A stretch of DNA of 64,000 nt from positions 1,315,647 to 1,379,646 of the forward strand of contig CAJFCJ010000006.1 of NCBI GenBank assembly GCA_904063045.1, read 5' to 3'. The position numbers and the translations under genes were made by a program. The notes below the pieces were generated by a model, which was not told the origin of the DNA, made no database searches, and was given only the letters and a program-made list of their open reading frames with translations. The DNA comes from Dimorphilus gyrociliatus (lineage: Eukaryota; Annelida; Polychaeta; Dinophilidae). This document shows, piece after piece, positions 13,201 through 24,258 of this stretch (position 1 is the stretch's first letter; the number at the start of each line of letters is the position of its first letter).

Positions 13201-15717
13201 TAATACCCTTGTTTCTTTCTTAAGGTCCAACTGATAATATGGTTAATGACTTTTGGAAAATGATTTGGGAGCATAAAATTCCCGTCATCATAATGGTGAC
13301 AAATTTATATGAAAATGGAACAGTGAGTTTTCCTTTTAAGCATATGCAAACATTCCATATTTTACTAATTCCAATATAAAAACTATTAAAACATTGATGT
13401 TGACAATGTACAGACGAAATGTGTGCAATATTGGGCAAACAAGGAAGAAGAGAGACCGAAAAATTTCGGTCCAATTTCCGTTCAATGTATAGGAGAAAAA
13501 GAATACCTTGATTATAAAATAAGAAATTTACAGGCCTATAAAGTAAACATGTTGAAAATTTAAGACTTTTTTTATAAATAATATTATTTGCATAAAAAAG
13601 GGAGAAGAGTCGAAAAAGGTTAAATTGTATCATTTTACGGGTTGGCCCGATTTTGGTGTTCCTTCTAGTCCATCATCATTATTGAATTTTATACAAACTA
13701 TTAGAAATGATAAGAGATTACATGACAAAACGGCAGTTATACACTGTAGTGCCGGGGTTGGTAGAACAGGAACTTTTATAGCTTTGCATACTCTTATGCA
13801 ATCAATCGAAGAAACGGGAAGTTTAAACGTCTTTCACACTGTGTTGTCACTAAGACAGGAAAGAGTTGCTATGGTTCAAAAAGAAGTAACCCTATTTTTC
13901 CTTTACATACTATAATAAAGGATATATTCACGACCAATTGTTCACCTTAAAATTTTTGTTATTTATCAACAGGAACAATACGCGTTCATATACAAAGCTT
14001 TGCATGAATATGTTCAATGTGGAAGAACAACATTCTCTGTCAATAAATTTCTTAAAAACCTACCACGTCTAAAAGAAAATCCACCTGGATTTAGCGAATC
14101 GCGAATCGAGAGACAATATGAGGTTATTATTAAACCTTTTCTATATTCGACATATTATATAAAATGCATTTTAAATAGATGGAACTTTTTTACTTTTTAT
14201 CAATCTATAGATGCTCAGCGCCCAAAAGGTTAAATTAACTGTTTCCATATGTCATTTGGGAATTGAAAATAGAGAATTGAATAGAAATCAGGACATTTTA
14301 CCAAGTTGGTTTAATAATTTATTCATAAAATTAAAATATCAAACCAGCCTATATTTTTATTTTTATACTGTTTAATATTCCTATACTGTATATATACTAA
14401 TATATATATATGTTTTTTTTTTCAAGTCGACCAATTTCGTCCTGAATTATCTCCGCTAGATGGCAGAAATACTTATATAAATGCCATATACGTTCCGGTA
14501 TGTTAGCTTTGTTATTTTTTTAATATAAATATGAATAATTTATTAAAACAATAATGATTTTAATATGCAGAATTTTGAAAAGTCAAAGTTTGTTGTTACT
14601 CAAATGCCCATACAAAGTACTAGAATCGATTTATGGCGTTTAGCCGACCAATGTAAATGTAATGTTATAGTTATGCTTAATCCTTTAGACGAAGATAACG
14701 ATGTAATTATTTTACATTATCCTTTCTTTATTAAATGTACTATTATTCCTTAAATTATACATTTCAGCTTGATTTTCCCTATTGGCCTGGAGAGAGCGAA
14801 GCTCTTGTAAGGGAGCTGGCTCCTTATAAGATTGAAAACGATAAACTTAGCCTTTCATTGGACTTGGAAAATGAGCATATAGTAGTTACGCAATTGCTTT
14901 TATCCAAAAGCACTGATGTAAATATTACATATTTTTTCAACTGTTTGTCTAGCATTAATTACAAATATTAATTTAATTTATTACTTAATTTTAGAAGACA
15001 ACCAGAGTGCCTAAAATAATTCGTCACGTAAGACTTACAAACTGGACAGATAAGAATGAAGTTCCTCCTGACATGACAACGTTCATAGATCTATTTGAAA
15101 TTGTTCGAAAATTAAATATGGATAGCACAAAACATAAAAGAATACTTATACATTGTTTGTAAGTGATATAGACAAGATTGAAAACGATAACGTATCATAA
15201 GTTATAAACTAAGATGGCAAAATTCTTGTTCTATATAGAGCATACTGTATATACTGTATATATACATTAGTATATATATTTATAGATAGATAGCTAAATA
15301 GATAGATAGATAGATAGACAGATAGATAGAGAGTAATCTTTCTATAATGATAACGACTTTATTATATTCGTATGCAAGTATGTTATATTAAATGGTTATT
15401 AATATTAATTTACAGAGATGGAGCGAAGAGGAGTGGCTTATTCTGCGCTGGCTTTGCCTTATTGGAAAAGATAATTAATGAAAAAAATGTTGATATTTTT
15501 CAAATCGTTCAACAAATTCAGCGTAACAGACCGCAATTTATTCAAAGTGTTGTAAGGAAAATTAATTACCTCATAGTTAATACATATACTAAACTAATTA
15601 TATAATTAATAGGAACAATACGCATTCCTCTATGAACTCGCCGCAACGTGGATAAAAAAACACAGTAACAAATCGGAAACCCAGTCATCTCATATCTATT
15701 CAAATGTCCAAAATTGA
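10293..15717 (+). CDS. LR1: lectin-type receptor tyrosine phosphatase
   Basis: Single-pass receptor, about 1091 aa in 23 exons. Exons: 10293-10359 (signal), 10525-10722 and 10785-11048 (F5/8C/fucolectin-like), 11112-11279 and 11356-11679 (C-type-lectin-like, ending FYYICERDLP, then EGF-like), 11750-12007 (EGF, Ser/Thr stalk), 12059-12164 (membrane segment), 12222-12379, 12448-12551, 12611-12704, 12832-12899, 13011-13047, 13225-13322, 13414-13542, 13601-13885, 13973-14122, 14219-14228, 14427-14497, 14571-14702, 14768-14917, 14995-15158, 15416-15551, 15613-15717. The first phosphatase domain looks active: WPDFGVP and HCSAGVGRTG. The second has WTD for WPD and HCLDGAKRSG, like the inactive D2 of R2B-type RPTPs. 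Ectodomain introns are all phase 1. The tail exons have no counterpart in LR2-LR5. Confidence 0.85.
15294..15331 (+). repeat. (GATA)n microsatellite in LR1 intron
   Basis: Imperfect GATA/GACA tetranucleotide array in the intron that splits the HCL/DGAKRSG signature of LR1 domain D2, next to two tandem ATACTGTAT motifs at 15242 and 15251. Confidence 0.8.
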
Positions 15718-16497
15718 AATGATTTCCGGTCTATATATTAATTGACAACTTATGAAAATTGTTTCAATGTAAAAGTATGTATTTTTATTTAGCAAAAGTT
15801 TTTATCAATTGCATTTCTCATTTATGTTGTGCTATATGAATATATAATGCATTTCAAGCATATCCACCCTTTCTATCTGTCTGTCTGTTTGTACATATAT
15901 ACTCACTTCCCTGGAACGTATTGATCCAGCTTTAGACAGCTTTCTTAAACTTTTTTTCTTTTTAAAAAAAAAATGCTCTGGTTTAAAACAAAATGATATT
16001 TATACAAATTTTTAGAGATTTAAATGTTATTAATTGTCTTTTAAGAGTATAAGAGTTTTATTATTTATAGAATGATAAACGTTCAGTTTTTTTTGACTTC
16101 AGAATATATATATACAAAAAAATAAAAAAAGAAAGAAACTAGATAATAAACACCTTCTTAGTGTCTTTTTTTTATAATTTGAAAACAAAAGAGAGAAACC
16201 TTTTCTTCCTTTTTTTGATTAAATATTATGTAACGTTTAATAGATTGCATAATACTTTTAAATGAAAATAAATACCATCATACAACTAAGTGTCTCTTTT
16301 TTGTAGTTTATAAGATTAGTTAGAAAAAAAATATTCTAATCACGTGGAATCTAATAGCTCTTACTTAATTACTGATTAGAGAGATTAGTTTGAAGGAATC
16401 TAAAAAAACACGAAATAAGATGATCTACCAGTTATCAAAATAAAGATCAAATTCCTTAACAATGGTACAGATGAAAGAGAATATTTCCCTCTTCAAG

Positions 16498-16527
16498 TCT
16501 CTCCCTCTCTCTCTCTCTCTCTCTATC
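16498..16527 (+). repeat. (CT)n microsatellite
   Basis: Pyrimidine-rich CT dinucleotide array in the intergenic region before the sulfotransferase gene. Confidence 0.85.
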
Positions 16528-16994
16528 TCTCTCTATTTCTTTAACAATACCAAATTCTTCCTTTAAAATAATATCTTTATCAGTAACAAAAATATCTTCA
16601 AAACAATGTGTTTTTTCAATTAAACTTCTAGTTTAATTTACAACGTTTCGACCTGATTTTGTTTTATAATGGCCACTAACATCATATTAAACTTACAATT
16701 AATTTATCATATTCTTTTTTTTTAAAAAAAAAACCTAAAAGCTATTAGACTTTTTTTTTGGTTCTTTTTTTTCGCCAACACCAAAAGTTATCGTTTGCAA
16801 AAAAAAACCACTGCTTTCATTAGTTTTGTAAGAGATCTTAAGTCTAAGATCCTGTTTTTTTCAAGAGATAAAACAAAAAAAAAAGAGTACTTCCGTTAGA
16901 AAATAAAACCCATATTGTAGGCTGAAACATGCTATAAAAGCGCCACTTATTAAACTATCGGAGTTTTATGTACGCGTAGTCCTCTTTCTGTGCG

Positions 16995-17002
16995 TATAAA
17001 AG
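16995..17002 (+). promoter_or_regulatory. TATA box of the sulfotransferase gene
   Basis: TATAAAAG 99 bp upstream of the chosen ATG at 17094. A second TATAAAAG at about 16934 is less well placed. Confidence 0.5.
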
Positions 17003-17093
17003 AGCTGCACATGTTGATGTAGGTCGGTTCGATTTACATTACAAACTAGAGAAAAGAGAAAAAAAAGGAACGGGCAGTTTGGCATATGTAAGA

Positions 17094-18216
17094 ATGTACA
17101 TATATGGCTTCCATTTTCCAGTGTGCCAGCGTAAAATATTTAGTTTCTTACTGTTTCTCTTGATTATTTTAGCATTTTGGGGATTATCTCTAAGTGAGTA
17201 TTACCTTAATCAATTAATTTACCATGCCTACTCTATTTTCAAAGCTGTAAAATCGTGTATTTTGTCTAGAAGGTCACGAACGTACGAGTAACAATTATAC
17301 TCCTAGACTTACAACAGTAAGTACACAAGTTCTTTTTGGCCTGTTTCATTAAGTTTTCTCTCTGCAGAAGGAAACTGTGGCGGCTAGATTACGTCAGCTG
17401 AAAGATGTTTGTTCGAAATCGAATGATCCTCATCCGATTGCCCTGACTAATTTATATGTACAAGAGAATTATAAGATTGTTTTTTGCCTAGTCCCAAAAA
17501 CAGCTAGTACCAATTGGAGAAAGATTCTAGTTAGTCTATCGCCCAGATTCTATCATTTGAGACCGTCTAATATCTCTTCGGAACTTCTCGATACAAAGGA
17601 AGCGAAGCAGGTGCTAAAACCTCTCGGAGAATATAAAAGCGAAGAAATTAGTACGTTTATGAACAATTATACGAAAATAATGTTTGTCCGACATCCTTTT
17701 GAGAGGCTTTTGTCGGCCTACAGGAATAAATTTGTCAAGACGTATACTAACTATTTTAGAAATCGTTTTGGCAAATTGATAGTTGCATATTTCAGACCAA
17801 ATGCTAGTCAGGAAGAAAAGGAAAAAGGAATTCCTACTTTTCTAGAATTTGTCTACTATTTACTGAATATTAGTTATATGCCGTTTAAGACTAACCCACA
17901 TTGGGATAGTATAAATAACATATGCTCACCGTGTACCATACAGTACGACTTTATAGGTCATTATGAAACTCTGATGGAGGATACAAAATATATTTTAGAG
18001 CATTTAAAATTACAAGATAAAATGTTGCCTTACAGTAGACGGAAGACTACTGAAAAAGAATGGCGTAGAGAATTTTGTAACACTCTTCATCCCATGCTTA
18101 TTGAAGAGTTAAAGGTATTTTATAGAAGAGATTTTGAACTTTTTGGTTATAATATATCTCATCTCACACAAGATAAACTATGCAAGGAACACGTCAACTC
18201 TTTACCATCGTCATAA
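17094..18216 (+). CDS. Carbohydrate sulfotransferase, CHST8-14 type
   Basis: Golgi type II membrane enzyme, about 331 aa, moving sulfate from PAPS to a glycan. Exons: 17094-17193, 17270-17316 and 17368-18216. I use the ATG at 17094; upstream codons in frame start only with TTG. Residues about 15-33 are the membrane anchor (FSFLLFLLIILAFWGLSL). The 5'-phosphosulfate site is VPKTASTNWRKI and the 3'-phosphate site is VRHPFERLLSAYRNKF, both diagnostic of the Sulfotransfer_2 (HNK-1/chondroitin 4-O) family. The C-terminal YDFIGHYETL and FYRRDFELFGY also fit. It sits between lectin receptors LR1 and LR2 on the same strand. The acceptor glycan cannot be deduced. Confidence 0.9.
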
Positions 18217-19074
18217 CATTTTTTTAATATCTATTACTTTTATTTCTATTTTTTTTTTTACAAAAAAAAAAATTTTAATTCTACTTATAAGAAATTTTCT
18301 TTTTAATCAACAGATTTTTTACATATTCATATCAATAGATATAATCAATACAAAGATCTACTTGATTCGATAGTAATATACAATATGTTAATTATAAATT
18401 TTAACTGTTTTTAAGGATATACACTGTCTATTTTTTTTCTTTTTTTTTTTTTAAAAATAAACTTCTTTTCATAGTCAAAACTTTAGTTTTTTATTTTATT
18501 CTCTTCATAGTTATTTTAAATAATTATCCCGCCAAAAATGAACTATATAAATGATTATAAAAACATTTTTCTTTACTGTCATTGGTTTGGATATACAAAA
18601 AGAAACAAAGATTCTTTAACAATAATTACATAGATTATCATAATATTTGATACTGACGAAGAGTTTAATGACTTTTAACCTACACTAAAATAATATTTAT
18701 TTTAAGAAGAAACCTATTTAAGAAGAGCCTCATTCAGTCAAACAAACTATCATAATAAAGGAATGGTTGCAATACATATAAAATCTTTAGGTAAAAGTCT
18801 ACAATAGTCAATATTAATACAAATATACCTCTATATTCAATTTATATACTTCCTGTTTGGTTTTTAAAATGATTTTTTAGAGAACTATTTGAAAAATTGG
18901 TAATAATTTACTAACAACATAAAACAATCGAATATTCCGTTAATTTTTATAATAATCATCTATGTTACTTTCAATCTACTTTTACTTTTCTATAGCAAAG
19001 GAAAACGTCACTTCACTTCGAGAAATCTTCATTCGACCAAAATTAGACAAACTGATACACCAGCATTATTGAAA
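18217..19074. other. Intergenic, no gene seen
   Basis: 3' flank of the sulfotransferase gene and promoter of LR2; many poly-T/A runs, no convincing exon. Confidence 0.5.
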
Positions 19075-21417
19075 ATGCAATATGAACGTTTACTAATTTT
19101 GATTATCAGTATTCTAAGTTCCGTTGTCTCAATAAATGGTAATATACTTATAAATATTCTATATATAGTTTGCAACATACTTTCATATACTAATCTAATA
19201 TATATAAAAGTAAAGACTTTTCTATAAAACATCTATGTCTGTCTTTTATATGAAATGCGTTCAGTTTCAAAACATTTCCTTTTTTATCCATTTTTTTCTC
19301 TTTCATTTCTTTCTTCTAGCAAAGAAAATTACCCAAATTCAAACCATCTTTACTTCGAACATCGTGGAAGGTCAAACGAGGAATGTTATAGATGAAGATC
19401 TGAGTAGTTATCTTGTTCTACAACCAGCTTCTGGAACTCTTTCATGGATTACGCTAAAACTCTCTAATTTTGCTGTTATTAATAGAGTAATTGTGAAGAG
19501 GAGATTGTGTTGCGAAGGTATTCTTTATTTGTCTCTCTTACATCATACTGTATATTATAACTAGTCATCAAATCAACAGATCATATGGCGATATTTTCCG
19601 TTTCGATTGGAGATTCATTTTGTCAAAGTGATTCCAAATCTTTTCAACCATCAACTCAAGATTCATTGTGTTATTCATACAATTATGGAAGCACCAGTAA
19701 TGTTCCTGAATCAGTGAATGAAACATGCTCAACATCTCTTCATTCAAGGCCTCCTCTTGGAAATTATGTTACAATATTCAAAAATTCTCCTAGCAGAAAT
19801 ATACATTTAGCAGAGATTGAGATTTATGGAGAAATTCTATCAGGTTTGCAAACGTTTTTAAAGTGTATTTTATAATTATTTCGATGTTTGATTAAATTTA
19901 TTGAAGATATTACTCCACTCAAAGAAAATTATGTTTATGAAAAGCATGGAACAAGAGGTTATATTCTGAAGAGAGAGAAGAACAACTTTTGGAACGCAAA
20001 GAAAAAATGCGAAGACGATAATTCGTATTTAGCAATAAATTCTGACAGTTTCTTAGCATCATATCTTCGGAGAGGTGAGTAGAATCTTCGTTTTCAAGTA
20101 GATAATAAGATATGAAAAGTGATATTGTTGTATTGTTTATTAAACAATAGAAATAAGTGAGAATAAGTTTTGGCGAAATGGACATTATTTCGACAATAAA
20201 TGGTATACCGCATCAGATTGTTCGCAAGAGTTAAGCTCTTTACCAAATGCAGTAAATTCACCAACAAATGATATGAAAATGTATTGGGATAGAGATTTGA
20301 AATTATATGGAGAGAATCCCAATCAACAATTCTATTACATTTGTGAAAGAGATTTACCGAATACTGTATCGAATTGTCCTGATTATTGTGAATATTGTGA
20401 AATATTTAATCGTAATAACATGGACTCGAGGTGCATTTGTGAAAATGGAAAATATGGAGTAAGATGTCAGTGGCGTAAGTATACATTGAATTTGAAATGT
20501 GAAGAGAAAAATGATTTAGAAATGAATGAAAATTTGTTGAATAGCTTGTTTGGGAAATTTTTATGGGGTTGATTGTAATATTGCGTGTGGAAACTGTAGA
20601 GGAGGATCAGCTTGTAATTCTAAAACTGGATTATGCTCTGGTGGTTGCGAAAATGGTTGGACAGGAGATAAATGTAATGAAGTTGAGACAACAGTAAGTA
20701 GTATAGAAAGTACAGTTATAACAAGAAAATTAACCTCTTTAATCCGGTTATCTATATTGGCTCCCACAAAACCATCAAGTGATGCAGGTGTGAAAAGGGA
20801 AAGTACTCCAACCATAGTGTCAACATCTGCTTTGATTTCAATCAATACTACATATAAATATACGGGAAGTGACAATTGTAAGTAATTAGTTAATTTTTAT
20901 GTTCCAGTTTACTTCAATATAATATGATTTAGATTTAAATGCTTATATTTTCTTATCTGAAAAAACTCAGCTAAACAGAGTTTGATAATTGGGATTACTG
21001 TCGGTTTAGTTGGGATTCTTGTCATCATTATGGCATCCATTTGTATATTTAGAAGGTAGCAAATGTTATTAATTGGTATCTGTTGTTTTTTAATAAGGTT
21101 AATGTTTGAAGATGGAGGAGAAAAGATAACAATGAGGCGAATTCTTACTATTCGGAACCAGAGTTCCATATATTAGATTACCTATGTTGTTTTTGTGGTA
21201 TAAGAGGGTAAACTATCTATTTAATACTTACACTTGAAAATTCATTTATTATTTTGTATTTAAATGTTAAAATAGGAAAAACGCAAAAGATAATCAAAGA
21301 GAAAGCAACTACTATTCGGAAGCTGAACCCGTGAAGAGAGAAATTTTCTGCTCTTGTAACTGTTTTAAAAGTAAAGAAAAGGCTAAAAAGGAGTTTTATG
21401 AAAATTATGAGTTATAA
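19075..21417 (+). CDS. LR2: lectin-type receptor with duplicated tyrosine tail
   Basis: Single-pass receptor, about 557 aa. Exons: 19075-19138 (signal), 19320-19517, 19580-19843, 19907-20074, 20151-20474, 20545-20877, 20971-21055 (membrane segment), 21112-21207 and 21276-21417. From 19320 to about 20740 it is nearly identical to LR1 at a constant offset of 8795, introns included: F5/8C/fucolectin-like domain, C-type-lectin-like domain and EGF-like cysteines. The stalk then diverges and is longer. The tail has no phosphatase; it is two related exons with KDN followed by NSYYSEPE and SNYYSEAE, each leading to a Cys-rich patch (LCCFCG; FCSCNCF), then YENYEL at the end. The tyrosines could be phosphorylated, possibly opposed by LR1; this is inference. 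Confidence 0.85.
19200..20740 (+). repeat. Near-identical segment shared by LR1 and LR2
   Basis: About 1.5 kb matching 10405-11945 (offset 8795) with only scattered substitutions, across exons and introns. Similarity weakens inside intron 1 on the left and in the stalk exon on the right. It marks a recent segmental duplication or gene conversion tract. Confidence 0.9.
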
Positions 21418-21803
21418 ATTGAAATCCGTGAAAAAAATATGTATAATATGTTAGTTTATCGAATATACTAGAGTTTTTATATGCTATAATGAAGGATTAT
21501 CTTTTTTTCCTAGTGAGACGAAAGTACACATCATGATACAAGGAATAGGATAATTATTTGATGTTAATTATTAACCGTTACTTACAATTCAATAAATCAT
21601 TTATAAAATGAGAATAATATTAGAAATCTTAGTAAAATAGATATTAAACAGTATAGCATGTTACAATAAATATATATACAGTAAATAACAATGAAGCCAA
21701 AAAGCCTATCAGCAGATATTTTATACTTTAAAATTAATCTTCCCCTTTCCCCTGTTCGAAAAGCAGTGATATTTATATACAACAGAGGATTTTTGATTAA
21801 AAG
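21418..21803. other. Intergenic, no gene seen
   Basis: Short spacer between LR2 and LR3; AT-rich, nothing recognisable. Confidence 0.5.
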
Positions 21804-22967
21804 ATGTATTTTAAACTGCAGGATGCCATAATTTTAGTATTTTTTTGTTTAATTAAAACAACTGATACATCAGGTTACTAATTTACAATCTACATTACAG
21901 TTTTGGTAAATTTAGCTTGTGATTTGTAGCGCAATTTGTTTTTTTTTTTGATACAGCTAGCCAAAAGAATCTTGAGATAGTTAAAATACATACGTCTCAT
22001 ATTATTGACTGCCCATTGAAAAATATGATTAGTAACAATATACAGTTCTGTACTGTTTCATCAACGGCTAAGAGTAAATGGATAACTTTTGAACTTGCTA
22101 ATTATTCTTTAATAGAAAGAGTAGCAGTCATAAGTATAAACGGTTAAAAACTTTGCTATCTATTTTTTATATGTTCATTAATTTGATCTCTATGCAAATA
22201 GGGAAAATGAAAAACTTTTCGGTCTATGTAGGCCAAAAGTTTTATAAAGAGAGGAGTACACCTTACTTCCAGCCTTCTCAACAACGGCTATGTTTCACTC
22301 GTAATGAAACTAGTAAACAATCAAGTCATACGGATACATGCGTTCGGGCTCTATATGGACGGAATGTTACTATTTTCGTCGATAGAATAAATGAAAACAT
22401 CCATATATCGTATATAAAAATTACTGGAGAAATAATACCAGGTAGATGAAATATTTAATACTTACTATATAGAAGTATTTATACAGTTATAACTGTAATG
22501 AAATATAATTATTGAATGATTTTTTTTCACAATTAAAAAGATAACAAGTCATTGGAAGTAACAACGCAGTCGTCAATGATAAATAATACAAGTCCAAAGA
22601 CAATATCGGCTAGTACAAGTAGCAACAGTGGTAATTAGGTTGATTTTTTGTTTTATTTGACATTTTATATATTATATATGAATAGAAAACAATGCCAAAA
22701 CACCGAGTATTATTGCTGGAATAGTTGTTGGAACAGTTATATTTGTTGCTATTGCAGTTGGTGGTCTTTTATTATATTTTAGGTAATGTCTTGGAATAGT
22801 TGATATTTCTTTTGATTATCTATTTTCAATTTTATAGAAAGAAAATGATTAAAAAAAAGGCTTTGTTTTCTGAAAATGATCCTTACTCCTCCGTTAGAGC
22901 ACAAGATAATATATATACTGGATTAGAGAAAGAAAATTCTGCAAATACAACTGAACAGACAGATTAA
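21804..22967 (+). CDS. LR3: short lectin receptor with only the F5/8C-like domain
   Basis: Single-pass protein, about 270 aa. Exons: 21804-21873 (signal), 21957-22142, 22202-22441, 22541-22630 (Ser/Thr stalk), 22686-22782 (membrane segment) and 22838-22967. The two exons after the signal match the fucolectin/F5-8C-like domain of LR1, ending in GRNVTIF and ISYIKITGE. The C-type-lectin-like and EGF-like exons are absent. The tail of about 40 residues is basic near the membrane and has two tyrosine sites (NDPYSSVR, DNIYTGLE). All ectodomain introns are phase 1, so exon loss leaves the frame intact. Ligand and function unknown. Confidence 0.75.
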
Positions 22968-24258
22968 TTCAAATAATTTTGATAAAATATTAATAATTTT
23001 GAGATAAATCTTTTCTCTCTCTATCAATTTACTGATATAACGATTTTCCTCTTCTTCTTCCCATTTCATTTAAAAAATCTGTTGATAAACAAAACTCAAT
23101 AGTGTTCTTATGATAATAAACTATGTAACTTCTGTACTTTTTGTACTTTCCTTTAAATATTCAAGAGCTTGTTGTCGTTATATTTTCCTGTAGAAGCTTT
23201 TTATACATTTGTACAAAATGAGAAATTTAATAGTATTCATTTAATTGTATCGATACATGAAGTATGTTTTTTGACCCGTTTAGCAGTTCTTTAACAATTA
23301 TAAAAAGAAGAAATTTCTATAGCTAAGAATTGAAACAATACCTTTTCTCTGTTAAAAATGTTATGGTATGACTATTCACTATGTTAATACTAAATGAAAA
23401 TGAAACTGCCAAATAGCTACTAATCTATATAGATATAGCTCTCTGATCTTTTTAAAATTATGAACAAAGCGTTACTACTCACTATTCAATTATATTCTTA
23501 ATTCCATCAAATAGTCCATCTCATTTATTGTCCATCAAACGCTTTTTTTATATCTTTTTCTTAAATGGCTACAATTGACAAATAATTGAATGGATTGAAT
23601 GTTATTAAGGCATTATCGTTTTCCCTCTCTATATGAGTATGCTTAATGCATGAATAGCTAATAGAGTAAAGATTTCTCCTCATAGGAGAGATTTATCATT
23701 TGAAAATGATTCCAAATTATTCATTAATGGAAACTTATTATCAGTATCTCAATCAATTAATCAAACATATTTTTACAGCTTTGTACGATAAAAAAACCAA
23801 TGTTATGGAAAATTGAACCAAGTTGATGATATATTCTCTGAGAATTCAAAGAAAAGCTTTCAAGATAAACTCAGAATTAAGTGATGTAAAAATTTACCAG
23901 AATACGAACGTAGAGCATTTAAATTCTGAATTATCTTTTACACTAGAAAGAGATTTCTACAAATTCTTCATAGTTTAAAATAGACCAAAAAAAGATGCAA
24001 AGGAAATGCATCTATAAAAACTGGTAGATGAAAAAGCTAATTTCACAAAGATGAATATTAATAATACGTCTATTTTATTGATATGTTTAATATTGAAAAA
24101 TAAAGCTTTAATTATAAAACTGAAACTTGTTTTGGTGAATAAAGAAAATGATTATAATAGAAATTTCTTGTATACTTCCGTTTCAATACCGTTTGCTACT
24201 TATTAAGAAGTTTTATATCTTTTGAATATCAATATTTAATATTCATTAGATATTATTT
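22968..24258. other. Intergenic, no gene seen
   Basis: About 1.3 kb of AT-rich DNA between LR3 and LR4. I found no signal-peptide exon, domain or RNA gene in it. Confidence 0.5.

Larger units (their letters stand above)
15718..17093. other. Intergenic, low-complexity DNA
   Basis: 3' flank of LR1 and promoter of the sulfotransferase gene. It holds poly-A/T runs, a CT repeat at 16498-16527 and TATA boxes near 16934 and 16995. No gene seen. Confidence 0.55.
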
